From the NCBI RefSeq assembly GCF_034424645.1, contig NZ_CP139969.1, forward strand, positions 2,232,001 to 2,296,000: 64,000 nucleotides of DNA. Direction: 5' to 3'. A model generated the notes under the pieces. That model was not told where the DNA came from and made no database searches. It saw only the letters and a program-made list of their open reading frames with translations. This DNA comes from Bordetella avium. Lineage in GTDB: Bacteria > Pseudomonadota > Gammaproteobacteria > Burkholderiales > Burkholderiaceae_B. Shown in pieces: positions 1 to 8,686 of the stretch. The position numbers and the translations under genes were made by a program. Each line of letters starts with the position of its first letter. Position 1 is the stretch's first letter.

Positions 1-1135
1 TCACCCAAAGACTGACCCAGGGGATCGCCAAGGCATTGGCCAGAGGCGACACCAGCGACACCTCGCCCACCCAGAACGCCAGCAATGGCATCAGACCCAG
101 CGTGACCGCCATCTGTGTGCGGCAGAAGTCCCAGACGGCCATTCGCCAGCGCTGCCAGCGCGATCCGCTGCGCTGTGTCAGCACCACGCGCATCAAAATC
201 GCCACCGCGCCGAAAGACAGCCAGAAACCCGGCGTTGTCAGCGCCCAGGGATCGAGCACGACGACAAGGGCCGCCGCCACAGACAGGATCGCTCCCGGCG
301 TGAGCGGCAAACGCGCCTGCAAGGCCCAGGCCACTACCGCCAGCATAAAAAACGTGCGCCGCGTCGGCACGCTCCAGCCAGCCAGCAGGCAATAACTCAA
401 CGCCGTCAACACCGCCATCAATGCCGCTACCCGCTGCGCTGCCCAGCGCTCGGCAAGATAGCGGCCGCGCCAGCGCGCACGAGGCCAAAGCCAGCGCGCC
501 CAGGCCGCCGCCAGCCCCGACAACATGGTCACATGCAAACCGCTGATCGACACCAAATGCGTGATCCCCGTGCGGTTGAACACCTCCCAGTCCTCGCGGC
601 GTATCGATTGCTGATCCCCCATCACCAGCGCGATGATCACCCCGGCATAAACCCGCCCTTCCAGCGCGTCGGCAAGACGGGCCCGCAAGGCATGCCGCGC
701 ACGCTCCAGCCAATAGCCGCGAGGCGGCGCCAGCAAGCGCGGATAGCCACGCACCGAGGCCGTCGCCCCCACCCGCTCGGCATGAAAACGCCGCTCGGCA
801 TGCGGGCCATGCGGATTGGCATGGCCATAAGGGCGGCGCAACACCATCACCATGCGCCAGCGCTGCCCCGGAATCACCTCTGGCACAGCGCCACCCGGCA
901 ATGCCCGCCACGTCACCTGCAAACGGCGCGGCACCCCCGAAGGCCGCGAGGTATCCAGCTCGGCGGCAAAGCTGCGGCTGGACGCGTCGCCCCGCGCCAG
1001 ACTGGCGATGGTCAGCTCCAGCGCGAACACCTCGTTGTCATGCTCCGCAGCCAACAGCTCCGTACCCCAGGTCCAGGCCCGGATCAAGGCCAACACAGCC
1101 GCCAGCACCAGCAAGCCCCAAGGCGCAAACCGCAT
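1..1135 (-). CDS. comEC: ComEC/Rec2 competence channel, N-terminal part (cut by window edge)
   Basis: Inner-membrane protein that carries single-stranded DNA into the cytoplasm during natural transformation. The minus-strand frame is open from an ATG at 1135 to the window edge, giving about 378 residues. It starts with a hydrophobic segment (APWGLLVLAAVLALIRAW), continues through a soluble region, then has the competence-domain core with VSISGLHVTML near residue 195, followed by several membrane segments including the LLAGWSVPTRRTFFML stretch typical of the family. The metallo-beta-lactamase-like C-terminal half would lie beyond position 1. About 280 bases separate it from the next gene upstream, so it probably has its own promoter. 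Assignment is firm; whether the full gene is intact cannot be seen here. Confidence 0.9.
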   Translation of the reverse strand, partial: MRFAPWGLLVLAAVLALIRAWTWGTELLAAEHDNEVFALELTIASLARGDASSRSFAAELDTSRPSGVPRRLQVTWRALPGGAVPEVIPGQRWRMVMVLRRPYGHANPHGPHAERRFHAERVGATASVRGYPRLLAPPRGYWLERARHALRARLADALEGRVYAGVIIALVMGDQQSIRREDWEVFNRTGITHLVSISGLHVTMLSGLAAAWARWLWPRARWRGRYLAERWAAQRVAALMAVLTALSYCLLAGWSVPTRRTFFMLAVVAWALQARLPLTPGAILSVAAALVVVLDPWALTTPGFWLSFGAVAILMRVVLTQRSGSRWQRWRMAVWDFCRTQMAVTLGLMPLLAFWVGEVSLVSPLANALAIPWVSLWV

Positions 1136-1412
1136 GACTACCCGCTTTCCAGACACGGCCACCTCGCAAAAACCGCACTTTGCGCGAGAAGCTGCGCTGC
1201 GTGGGCAGACTGTGTCGTGATTGGTCGCAGGGGGAAATACCTGTTGGCGCAACAGACCGAGACATGAACGGGCCGCGCACGCGTTCTCAGGGTGCTGGCC
1301 TGTCAATGCGCAAGGCGGTGCAACTCCCGGGGGAAAACATGGACAACAGGCGCGAAGGCATAGGCCAGGGTTGAAGAAAGCTCCCTCACCCGCAGGCCCG
1401 AGGGATGCCGCC

Positions 1413-2468
1413 TCAGGCCTGAACGGCTTGAGGCCTGGGCGCGCGGCGCAGCGTCACCACCTGGTCGGCGCCCGTCGCGCGGGCGCGCAGTTGGCCGCAA
1501 CCGCCATCGACATCCTGCCCTGCGCTATTGCGCACTTTGACCAAGACACCCCGGCTGTGCACGTAGCGGACAATTTCGCGGATACGCTCCAGGTCGGGAC
1601 GTTGATAGTCATCCCCCTCCAGACTATTGAAGGGGATGACATTGAGCACGCCATATTTGCCCTTGAGCAGACGCAACACCGCGTCGAGCTCGTCGTTGCC
1701 GTCATTAACGCCCTTGAGCAGCGTCCATTGATACTGGATGGGATAGCCGATGTGGCGGGCATACCGCTCACCTAGCTCCACCAATTCGTCGGGTGCGATA
1801 CTGGGCGCGCGCGGCAACAATCGCGCGCGCAGCTCGGCCTTGGTGGTATGCAGCGACAAAGCCAGCGCTGGCTTGACGCGCTGTTGCGGCAGCGCTTCGA
1901 ATACGCGCCGGTCGCCTACGGTCGAGAATACCAGGTTCTTGTGACCGATATTGCCTTCGGTGCCCAGCAGATTGATGGCTTCGAGCACGTTCTCCAGGTT
2001 GTGGGCGGGTTCGCCCATGCCCATGAACACGACTTTCTTCACCGCACGCCGGCGCCGCGCCAGCACGACCTGGGCAAGTATCTCCATGCTTGTGACCTGA
2101 CGGATCAGGCCGCTCTTGCCCGTCATGCAAAAGCGGCAGCCGACCGCGCAACCGACCTGGGTGGACACGCAAAGCCCATCTCGCGGCAGCAGCACGCTCT
2201 CCACCATCTGCCCGTCGGCCAGCGCCACCAAGAGGCGCGAGCCATCGCTGCCCGCATGCTCGGAATGAACGCGGGCCAGGCCATCGAGTTCGGCCGTCAA
2301 CGCCGGCAGCGCCTCGCGCAAGGCCAACGGCAAAAAATGCTCGGAATGCCGCCTCCGGGTGCCCGTGTCGAGCGCCTGCCCGTTCAGCCACACACGGGCG
2401 ATGCGGCCTCGATGGACGGGCTGGGCGCCAAAGGCGGCGAGGCGGAGGTCAAAGTCTGAGAAGCACAT
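1413..2468 (-). CDS. RlmN/Cfr-family radical SAM RNA methyltransferase (paralogue)
   Basis: Predicted radical SAM enzyme that methylates an adenine C2 or C8 in RNA. The 351-residue product has the iron-sulphur motif CAVGCRFC. A cysteine seven residues before its first cysteine (CVSTQVGC) matches the conserved partner cysteine of RlmN and Cfr, and GGCGQL near the C-terminus holds the cysteine that carries the methyl group. GMGEPAHNL is the SAM-binding GEP motif. The N-terminal helical domain is shorter and less typical than in standard RlmN (about 380 residues). Housekeeping rlmN usually sits in an ndk/pilW/ispG context, which is absent here, so this is probably a second family member. The substrate, 23S rRNA or other RNA, is not decided by sequence. 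Confidence 0.82.
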   Translation of the reverse strand: MCFSDFDLRLAAFGAQPVHRGRIARVWLNGQALDTGTRRRHSEHFLPLALREALPALTAELDGLARVHSEHAGSDGSRLLVALADGQMVESVLLPRDGLCVSTQVGCAVGCRFCMTGKSGLIRQVTSMEILAQVVLARRRRAVKKVVFMGMGEPAHNLENVLEAINLLGTEGNIGHKNLVFSTVGDRRVFEALPQQRVKPALALSLHTTKAELRARLLPRAPSIAPDELVELGERYARHIGYPIQYQWTLLKGVNDGNDELDAVLRLLKGKYGVLNVIPFNSLEGDDYQRPDLERIREIVRYVHSRGVLVKVRNSAGQDVDGGCGQLRARATGADQVVTLRRAPRPQAVQA

Positions 2469-2594
2469 GGGGAGCGGATTTTACTCCGGCGCCGGCAAAG
2501 CGCTTTGGCGCCACAGCCGCCGGGCCATGTCGTGCCGGCGGCGCAAGCCATGGCCAGATGGCCATGGCGCGGCATCCCGCCCGGACGCGCGGCG

Positions 2595-4097
2595 CTACTT
2601 AGCCGGCTCGAAGGCCGGACCTAAGGGACGGGTGCGCATGCCCGGGGCCAGCGCAGTCCAGGGCAGATCGGCCGGATCAGCCTGCATGGGGCCGGGCGCC
2701 TTGGCAATCAGCACGGCCTGCGCAATGGGCTGAAAGTCCGCGCGGAAATGCACCGAGCTTTTCACCACCAGAATGGCCAAATCCTCGGGATTGAGGCCGC
2801 CCAGACGGATCAGGTTGCGGTCCAGGGTCTGGGCCTTGTTGCTGCTGACCACCACCGACACGCCGCCATGACGCAGGCGCACCGTCGGGCCGACATCCGC
2901 GTCCATGCCATGCATCATCGGACCCTCAAAGCGCGTTTTACCATCGCTGACATGTTCCACCACAAAGGTGTTTTCATAGGGCGCATCGCCAGCCGCCCCC
3001 GATTGCCCGCCGATACGCAAACGCAGGGTCTTGCCCAGTCCGGCCGCCAAGGCCTGCCGCACCGCATCGGGATCGCACATGAGGCCGATGGCGGCGTTTT
3101 GCGCATCGGCATCGATCAAGGCGCGCAACATCCCGGTGGTGTTGGCGTCGCCCCCCGCGCCAGGATTGTCCTGCGTGTCGGCAATAATGACGGGGCGGCT
3201 CGCGCCCGCCGCCAGGTGCTGCGCCTCGCGCACGGCTTGCTCTGGCGCCAAGAACTCAGGCGACCACTGCGGCTCCAGCGCGGCAATACGGCGGGCCAAG
3301 GTTTGCACTGCCTGCTCGACGGCGTCGCGGTCCGGCCCATGGGCCCACACGACCGGCCCGCACTCCGGGAAATCGGCCGCAGGAAAGCCTGGCGCATACG
3401 ACAGACTGTCGAGCCCAGCCGTCTTCGCTTCCAGCTCTCCCAGCTCCGCATACACGCTCTGCGCGGGTTCCAGCAGCGTGCACATGCCATTGATCGGGAT
3501 CAGAAAAGGCAGGCGACGCACGGCCGTGTGCCAATGCTTGCCCGCGGCGATACGCGCTTGCAGCAAGGCCGCCGCGCGAGCGCCGATCTCGGCCATATCC
3601 ACATGCGGATAGGTGCGAAACGCCACCAGCGCGCAAGCCTGATCCAGCATGGCCTGGGTCACATTGGCGTGCAGATCCAGGCTCGCCACAATGGGGGTGT
3701 CCGGGCCCACGGCCGCGCGCACGCGGCGCAGAATCTCACCTTCGCCGTCGTCATAATCTTCGGTGACCATGGCGCCATGCAGGTCGAGATAGACTGCGTC
3801 ATAGCGGCCCTCACGAGCTGCCGCCTCGATCTCGCCGGTGATGCGCTCGAAGGCCTGGCGCGTCACATGCGCCGAGGGGCTGGCGCCTGCCCAGATGACC
3901 GGGCGCACCGTATGCCCCTCGGACAGCACGGCGTTCAGAAAGCCCCCCGCCGGGATATTGACCTCGCGCAGCGCGAGCAGATCCTCGCCCCGCACTAGCG
4001 CAGGAAAGCCTTCCCCACGAACAAAGTTTTCGTAGTCGGCCTTGGAAGGCGCGAAGGTATTGGTTTCGTGCTGAAAACCGGCAACCAGAATATGCAT
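2595..4097 (-). CDS. M81-family metallopeptidase (MlrC-like)
   Basis: A 500-residue protein of the MlrC/M81 family, named after the microcystin-degradation enzyme; most members have no proven substrate. It opens with MHILVAGFQHETNTFAP, the family N-terminus with the metal-binding H-E-T-N signature. It then has YLDLHGAM and SLDLHANV, which supply further conserved Asp and His residues, and DTQDNPGAGGDANT, the MlrC C-terminal-domain signature. The start has an AAGGAG ribosome site seven bases ahead of the ATG. It lies 15 bases downstream of an MFS carrier on the same strand, so the two are probably co-transcribed and may import and cleave a small amide, peptide or cyclic compound. The substrate is unknown. 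Confidence 0.88.
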   Translation of the reverse strand: MHILVAGFQHETNTFAPSKADYENFVRGEGFPALVRGEDLLALREVNIPAGGFLNAVLSEGHTVRPVIWAGASPSAHVTRQAFERITGEIEAAAREGRYDAVYLDLHGAMVTEDYDDGEGEILRRVRAAVGPDTPIVASLDLHANVTQAMLDQACALVAFRTYPHVDMAEIGARAAALLQARIAAGKHWHTAVRRLPFLIPINGMCTLLEPAQSVYAELGELEAKTAGLDSLSYAPGFPAADFPECGPVVWAHGPDRDAVEQAVQTLARRIAALEPQWSPEFLAPEQAVREAQHLAAGASRPVIIADTQDNPGAGGDANTTGMLRALIDADAQNAAIGLMCDPDAVRQALAAGLGKTLRLRIGGQSGAAGDAPYENTFVVEHVSDGKTRFEGPMMHGMDADVGPTVRLRHGGVSVVVSSNKAQTLDRNLIRLGGLNPEDLAILVVKSSVHFRADFQPIAQAVLIAKAPGPMQADPADLPWTALAPGMRTRPLGPAFEPAK

Positions 4098-4112
4098 GAT
4101 GGGCTCCTTGAA

Positions 4113-5408
4113 TCAGCGGCCAGTCTGCCCGGCCTGCGGCAAGCGGGTGGTAATGAGCAGCAGGCCGCCCACAATCAAGAGGCCGGCAATCAGATACAGG
4201 CCGCTGGAGAGCGAACCGGTCATCTTTTGCGACCAGCCTATGAGCGAAGGGCTCAGAAAGCCGCCCAGCAAACCGATACTGTTGATGAGCGCGATGCCGC
4301 CTGCGGCCGCCTCGCCGCTCAAGACTTGGGAAGGAATGGCCCAGAACACGGTGTACGACGCCCACATCAGCGCGGTGGCCAGCGTGATGGCAATGAGCGA
4401 GGGCCAGAAATCGGTGGACAGGACAGTGGCCACGCACAGCGCCAAACCTGCAAAGAGCGCGGGCACGACCGTATGCCAGCGGCGCTCTTTGCGGCGATCC
4501 GAACTGCGCGCAACAAGTATCATCGCAAACATGGCCACGAGGTAGGGCGGCGCGGAATACCAGCCAATCGCGCGCAGATCCGTGATGCCGGCAATCTTGA
4601 GCAGGGTCGGCAACCAGAAGCTGACGGCGTAGATACCGCAGATCAGACAGAAATAGGTCAGCGCCAGGCGATAGACCGTGGGGTTGCGCAGCACGGCCCG
4701 AAAATGCTGCGGCGCTGCGCTGCGCCGCGCCAGGTCAGACGCCAGCAAAGCCTTCTCTTCCTGGCTGAGCCATTTGGCCTGTTCAGGCCGGTCTGTCATG
4801 GTGAAGTAGGCAATAACACCCAGCGCCACGCAAGGCAGACCTTCCAGCAGAAACATCCATTGCCAGCCCGCCAGTCCATGATCGCCATTGAAAGCGCTCA
4901 TAATCCAGGTGGACACGGGCCCGCCGAACATGCCGCCGATCGGGCCGGCCAGCATAACCACGGCCATGACGCCCGCCATGCGCGACTGCGAGTACCAATA
5001 AGTCAGGTAAAAAATCATGCCCGGCGCGAAACCCGCCTCGAACACCCCCAGCAGAAAGCGCAAGGCATAGAACGAGTATTCATCGCGGGCAAACAACATG
5101 GCGGCCGAGGTCAGGCCCCACAGCACCATGATGCGGCTGATGGTGCGGCGCGCGCCGATGCGGTTGAGCAGCAGATTGCTCGGCACTTCGAACAGCACAT
5201 AACCCAAAAAGAAAATACCCGCGCCCAGACCATAGGCAGCATCCGACAGCCCGATATCGGTCTGCATCTGTAACTTGGCAAAGCCGATGTTCACGCGATC
5301 CAGATAAGCAAACACATAGCACAGCAGCAAAAAAGGCAGCAGACGCCAGGTGATCTTGTCATAAAGCGGTTTAAGCCGGGGGTCCGGCAAGCTGTTCGTC
5401 AAAGCCAT
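4113..5408 (-). CDS. MFS transporter, anion:cation symporter (ACS) family
   Basis: A 431-residue, 12-segment inner-membrane carrier. The N-terminus LPFLLLCYVFAYLDRVNIGFAKLQM is typical of the ACS family (phthalate, tartrate, galactonate, 4-hydroxyphenylacetate permeases), and the first-loop motif follows as FEVPSNLLLNRIGARRTISRIM. Helices pair six and six around a soluble loop (TMTDRPEQAKWLSQEEKALL). It precedes the MlrC-like gene by 15 bases on the same strand and is divergent from a LysR regulator, the usual layout for an inducible catabolic uptake unit. The likely substrate is an organic anion connected with the MlrC-like enzyme, which is inference only. Confidence 0.88.
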   Translation of the reverse strand: MALTNSLPDPRLKPLYDKITWRLLPFLLLCYVFAYLDRVNIGFAKLQMQTDIGLSDAAYGLGAGIFFLGYVLFEVPSNLLLNRIGARRTISRIMVLWGLTSAAMLFARDEYSFYALRFLLGVFEAGFAPGMIFYLTYWYSQSRMAGVMAVVMLAGPIGGMFGGPVSTWIMSAFNGDHGLAGWQWMFLLEGLPCVALGVIAYFTMTDRPEQAKWLSQEEKALLASDLARRSAAPQHFRAVLRNPTVYRLALTYFCLICGIYAVSFWLPTLLKIAGITDLRAIGWYSAPPYLVAMFAMILVARSSDRRKERRWHTVVPALFAGLALCVATVLSTDFWPSLIAITLATALMWASYTVFWAIPSQVLSGEAAAGGIALINSIGLLGGFLSPSLIGWSQKMTGSLSSGLYLIAGLLIVGGLLLITTRLPQAGQTGR

Positions 5409-5546
5409 GAATCAATTTCCCCGCGGGCACGGAAGGCCCGCTTTTTCCAGGTCGTTCGTTATCAAGCCGGCAGGCGGCCGGCCGGCGCGTAATCAGGCCA
5501 ACATTATTGGTAGAGGGCTTATGACGAACAAGCACCGCACTGCTAC

Positions 5547-5575
5547 AGTACCGTTGCCCTACAGGCAACAGTACT
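5547..5575. promoter_or_regulatory. Long palindrome in the MFS/LysR divergent region (candidate LysR operator)
   Basis: The core is GTTGCC-CTACA-GGCAAC (5553-5569). One unpaired position further out on each side it is extended by AGTAC and GTACT, giving arms with 12 of 13 pairs over 29 bases. It ends about 24 bases before the chosen GTG start of the LysR gene, between that gene and the divergent carrier. LysR proteins typically bind such interrupted palindromes and autoregulate. Function is inferred from position and symmetry. Confidence 0.55.
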
Positions 5576-5598
5576 TGGAATTTGTGCGCGGAGAAGTT

Positions 5599-6534
5599 GT
5601 GCAAGATATCAATCAAGCGCGTTTGCGCTATTTCTACGAGGTGGTGCGTTGCGGCTCGGTGCGCGCTGCCGCCGACAAGCTGGATACTGCCGCCTCGGTC
5701 ATCAGCAGGCAAATCCGCCTGTTGGAACAAGAGCTGGACGTCACCCTGTTCGAGCGGCGCGGCCGAGGCCTGGCCCCGACTGAAGCGGCCAGCATGGTGC
5801 TGGACTATCACCAGGGCTGCCAGGCCCAACACGAACATCTGGCCGCCAGGCTGGAAGCCCTGCGCGGCATGCGTAGCGGCCACGTGAAAATCGTGATCAG
5901 CGAAGGCTTCATCGACACCCTGATGGAACAGGTGATCGGCCCCTTCTGCCGCCGTCACCCGCTCATCCAACTCGATGTGGAAACCGCCTCGGTCAACGAA
6001 GTGGTCGAACTCGTCGCCAGCGATGCCGCGCATCTGGGGCTGGCCTTTAACCCGCCCGTCGATCCGCGCGTGCGCTGCCGCCTGGCGGCCGTGCATCCCG
6101 TGCAATTGCTGGCCGCCCCTAACCATGCGTTAGCACGGCAAGGCGGGCCGATCACCCTGCAAGCGATGCTGGCCTATCCCTACGCCTTGATGTCAGCCCC
6201 CTATGGGCTGCGCCGCATCATCGATGTCGTCGAGCTGACCGAACGCATCCACCTCACCCCCAGCCTGACGACCAATTCGCTGCGGGTGCTCAAACAATAT
6301 GTGGAAAGCGGCGCTGGCGTGACCTTGATGCCCGCGCTGGGCGCCCACCGCGAGCTGGCCGAAGGCAGCCTCGTCGGGCGGGCGGTCGAGCATCCGGCGC
6401 TGACCGGCACGCAATGCCAAATGCTGGTGCGAACCGGGCGCCCCCTATCAGACGCCGCCCTGGAAATCCTGCGCCAGATCGCCAACCACCTGCCGGTGTT
6501 TCGGGGCGAAGCGGCTCCCGGTGTGCCTGCCTGA
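5599..6534 (+). CDS. LysR-family transcriptional regulator
   Basis: A 311-residue LysR-type regulator. Residues 1-65 form the winged helix (RLRYFYEVVRCGSVRAAADK, then SRQIRLLEQELDVTLFERRG), followed by a periplasmic-binding-like effector domain. The frame is open back to 5407, but the GTG at 5599 is preferred. It has GGAG five bases upstream, gives the usual family length, and leaves the 29-base palindrome at 5547-5575 outside the coding region. Alternative starts are 5521 and 5407. It is divergent from the ACS carrier and MlrC-like genes, so it most likely controls them. The effector is unknown. Confidence 0.88.
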   Translation: MQDINQARLRYFYEVVRCGSVRAAADKLDTAASVISRQIRLLEQELDVTLFERRGRGLAPTEAASMVLDYHQGCQAQHEHLAARLEALRGMRSGHVKIVISEGFIDTLMEQVIGPFCRRHPLIQLDVETASVNEVVELVASDAAHLGLAFNPPVDPRVRCRLAAVHPVQLLAAPNHALARQGGPITLQAMLAYPYALMSAPYGLRRIIDVVELTERIHLTPSLTTNSLRVLKQYVESGAGVTLMPALGAHRELAEGSLVGRAVEHPALTGTQCQMLVRTGRPLSDAALEILRQIANHLPVFRGEAAPGVPA

Positions 6535-6722
6535 GTCTCGGGTCAATACCGCTTGCCGCCCGGCCTGGTCGGTGACACAGAAGAGCGCATCGCCGTCCTC
6601 ATCCGGGGAAAGCCATCACCCGGCGCTCCGACCTCAAGAGGCCTAGCTGCTTGCGCGGCGCAGTCGTCAAAAACGCCATGCCGGCGCGACCTCACAGTAA
6701 AATAGCACCACCCCCGGTATGC

Positions 6723-6736
6723 GTGAAAACTACTGG
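6723..6736 (+). promoter_or_regulatory. Motif shared by the nicR leader and the nicC/nicE divergent region
   Basis: GTGAAAACTACTGG, 68 bases before the nicR start, matches GTGAAAACCACTAG at 13433-13446 between nicC and nicE in 12 of 14 positions. Both regions are expected targets of the MarR-type nicotinate repressor, so this could be its site. The match was found by eye and its statistical weight is untested. Confidence 0.35.
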
Positions 6737-6803
6737 CAGGCGCAACTCACAAACAATGCGCGCAAGCGGCGCGCTAAGAAAAAGCGGAGTATGGGACAGG
6801 CTT

Positions 6804-7271
6804 ATGCGCAATAAAAAAGACAAGCGTCGGTCCGACGCAGATGGCTATTTGTTCTCCCATCAAATCGGTCATTTGCTACGGCGCGTCTATCAGCGGCATA
6901 CGGCGCTTTTTCAGCAATACATCCCGGACTCTCAACTCACGGCCGCGCAATTCGTCGTGCTGTGTTCCGTGCGGGACAACGGCGCGAGCTCACTGGCGGA
7001 TCTGGTCAAAACCACCGTCATCGACCAAGCGACGGTGCGCGGCGTGGTAGACCGCTTGAAGCAACGCGGCCTGGTGCAGGTGGACCACGACCCCGTCGAC
7101 CGCCGCAAAGTGGTGATCAATCTCACAACGGTGGGCCAGGCGCTGGTCCAGGAGATGGAGCCCTTCGCCGAGCAGATCACCGAAAGCACCTACGGAAATC
7201 TGAACCCCGCGGAACGTCTGGCGCTGGATTTTCTGCTGACCAAAATGCTGCAAAGCGACGAACCGGCTTGA
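6804..7271 (+). CDS. nicR: MarR-family repressor of nicotinate catabolism (NicR/BpsR type)
   Basis: A 155-residue MarR-type winged-helix repressor. The HTH region runs LTAAQFVVLCSVRDNGASSL, then VIDQATVRGVVDRLKQRGLV, followed by the wing DHDPVDRRKVVINLT, whose D-x-R motif contacts DNA. The frame is open from 6651, but the ATG at 6804 with GGGACAGG just ahead gives the family length. In P. putida NicR, and in Bordetella bronchiseptica BpsR, this protein represses the nic genes and responds to 6-hydroxynicotinate. Its position at the edge of the nic cluster, convergent with niaP, supports the same job. In B. bronchiseptica, as I recall, the homologue also controls bpsABCD; no bps gene is present here. 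Confidence 0.85.
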   Translation: MRNKKDKRRSDADGYLFSHQIGHLLRRVYQRHTALFQQYIPDSQLTAAQFVVLCSVRDNGASSLADLVKTTVIDQATVRGVVDRLKQRGLVQVDHDPVDRRKVVINLTTVGQALVQEMEPFAEQITESTYGNLNPAERLALDFLLTKMLQSDEPA

Positions 7272-7309
7272 TGCCGGTTCGTCGCCCTCATGAAAGACTA
7301 GCGATCAAC

Positions 7310-8626
7310 TCAATCGAGTGCGCGGTCTTTTGATTCCACATCCACCGACCAGATGCACGCGGCGCCAGCCACGAGCATGGCGGACAGCACCACCAGCGAG
7401 AAAGTGAAGTGGGTGCTCATGATGGGCGCGATGATGGCGGGTGCGAAAAGGCCGCCAAAGCGCGCCACGGCCCCTGCCATGCCCATGCCGCTGGCGCGCA
7501 GATCGGTCGGGTAGACCTCTGGCGTGAAGGCATACAGCGCGCCCCAGGTGCCCAAGAGCGAAAAGCTCATCAACAGGGTCGAACCCACCACCACGACGGG
7601 CGAGGTACCCAGGCTATACAACAGGCAGCCCACCGCGCTCAACAGCAGGAAACCGACCAGCGTGGGCTTGCGGCCCCAGCGCTCGACGCCATAGGCCGAC
7701 AAAGCGAAACCCGGCAATTGCACCAAGGCCAGCACCACCAGGAACTCCTGGCCGCGCATAAAGGCAAAGCCTTCGGAACTGAGCTTGACGGGCAGGTAGA
7801 CAAACACGCCGTAGTAGGCAATGGAGATCAGCGCCCAGGCGAGAAACAGCCCGATGCTGCGACGCCGGAAGCTGGAAGAGAACAGCGCAAACAGGGATTT
7901 ATGCACGGGCGTTTCGGGTTGCAGCTCGGGCACGACCACGTCGCGGCGATTGACCCGAGCCACGCGTTCGAGGACTTTACGCGCCTGATCCGATTTGCCA
8001 TTGCGGTTCAAATACATCGGCGATTCGGGGATGTAAAAGCGCAGCACCACACCGACCAGCGCGGGCAAGCCGGTCACGAAGAAGATGACACGCCAGGCAT
8101 CATTACCCCACGAGACCGCAGCCAGGGCCAGCAAGGCCAGGAGAATCGTGCCAACGGCCCAGAACGATTCCAGCAGCACCAGCCAGCGGCCACGGCGCGC
8201 ACTCGGCAGGAACTCGGCCATCATGGTGTAGTCCACCGGCAAGGTGCCGCCCACGCCGATACCCGTCAGGAAACGCAGAAACAGCAGCCAGGCGAATTCG
8301 GGCGCGAAAGCCGAAGCCACGCCAGCGCAGGCGTCGATGACGACGGCCATCATCAGCACCGGCCGTCGTCCGATGCGATCCGCCATCCGCCCAAAGGCGA
8401 AAGCGCCGATCAACATGCCCACAAAGAACAGCGTGCCCGTCTGTAGGGCCTGCGGCACGGTGATGCCGAAGGTTTTGGCGATCGATGGCGCGCTAAAGCC
8501 GATCGACAGCACCTGCATAGCATCCGCCATCCAGACCAGGCCGAAAATCACGAATAGCCGGTACTGAAACTTGCCGACGCCCGCCACCTGAATGGCTTTG
8601 TCCACTGAAACCAATGAAGCTGACAT
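7310..8626 (-). CDS. niaP: NiaP-type MFS nicotinate transporter
   Basis: A 438-residue, 12-segment carrier of the major facilitator superfamily, probably the nicotinate importer. Features include GRMADRIGRRPVLM (loop 2-3 signature), RFLTGIGVGGTLPVDYTMMAEFLP, the later ERWGRKPT repeat, and the conserved TPEVYPTDLRASGMG, all as in the NiaP/SV2-like group. The frame opens at a GTG at 8656, but the ATG at 8626 gives the expected N-terminus MSASLVSVDKAIQ. It is the last gene of the minus-strand run nicC-nicA-nicB-niaP, 60 bases after nicB. P. putida uses a different MFS protein (NicT) in the same role. Nicotinate specificity is inferred from family and context. Confidence 0.8.
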   Translation of the reverse strand: MSASLVSVDKAIQVAGVGKFQYRLFVIFGLVWMADAMQVLSIGFSAPSIAKTFGITVPQALQTGTLFFVGMLIGAFAFGRMADRIGRRPVLMMAVVIDACAGVASAFAPEFAWLLFLRFLTGIGVGGTLPVDYTMMAEFLPSARRGRWLVLLESFWAVGTILLALLALAAVSWGNDAWRVIFFVTGLPALVGVVLRFYIPESPMYLNRNGKSDQARKVLERVARVNRRDVVVPELQPETPVHKSLFALFSSSFRRRSIGLFLAWALISIAYYGVFVYLPVKLSSEGFAFMRGQEFLVVLALVQLPGFALSAYGVERWGRKPTLVGFLLLSAVGCLLYSLGTSPVVVVGSTLLMSFSLLGTWGALYAFTPEVYPTDLRASGMGMAGAVARFGGLFAPAIIAPIMSTHFTFSLVVLSAMLVAGAACIWSVDVESKDRALD

Positions 8627-8686
8627 GAATGAAAAACCCCTTGTTGTGATCCACACTGACTACTGTGCGCGTTATGTGCGCGTCTT

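Noticed and set aside
533..1267. 244-codon plus-strand open frame
   Set aside because: Antisense to comEC, low-complexity Arg/His-rich translation with no domain; the minus-strand frame encodes clear ComEC motifs.
2748..3998. 416-codon plus-strand open frame
   Set aside because: Antisense shadow of the MlrC-like gene; typical His/Arg/Gln-rich shadow composition.
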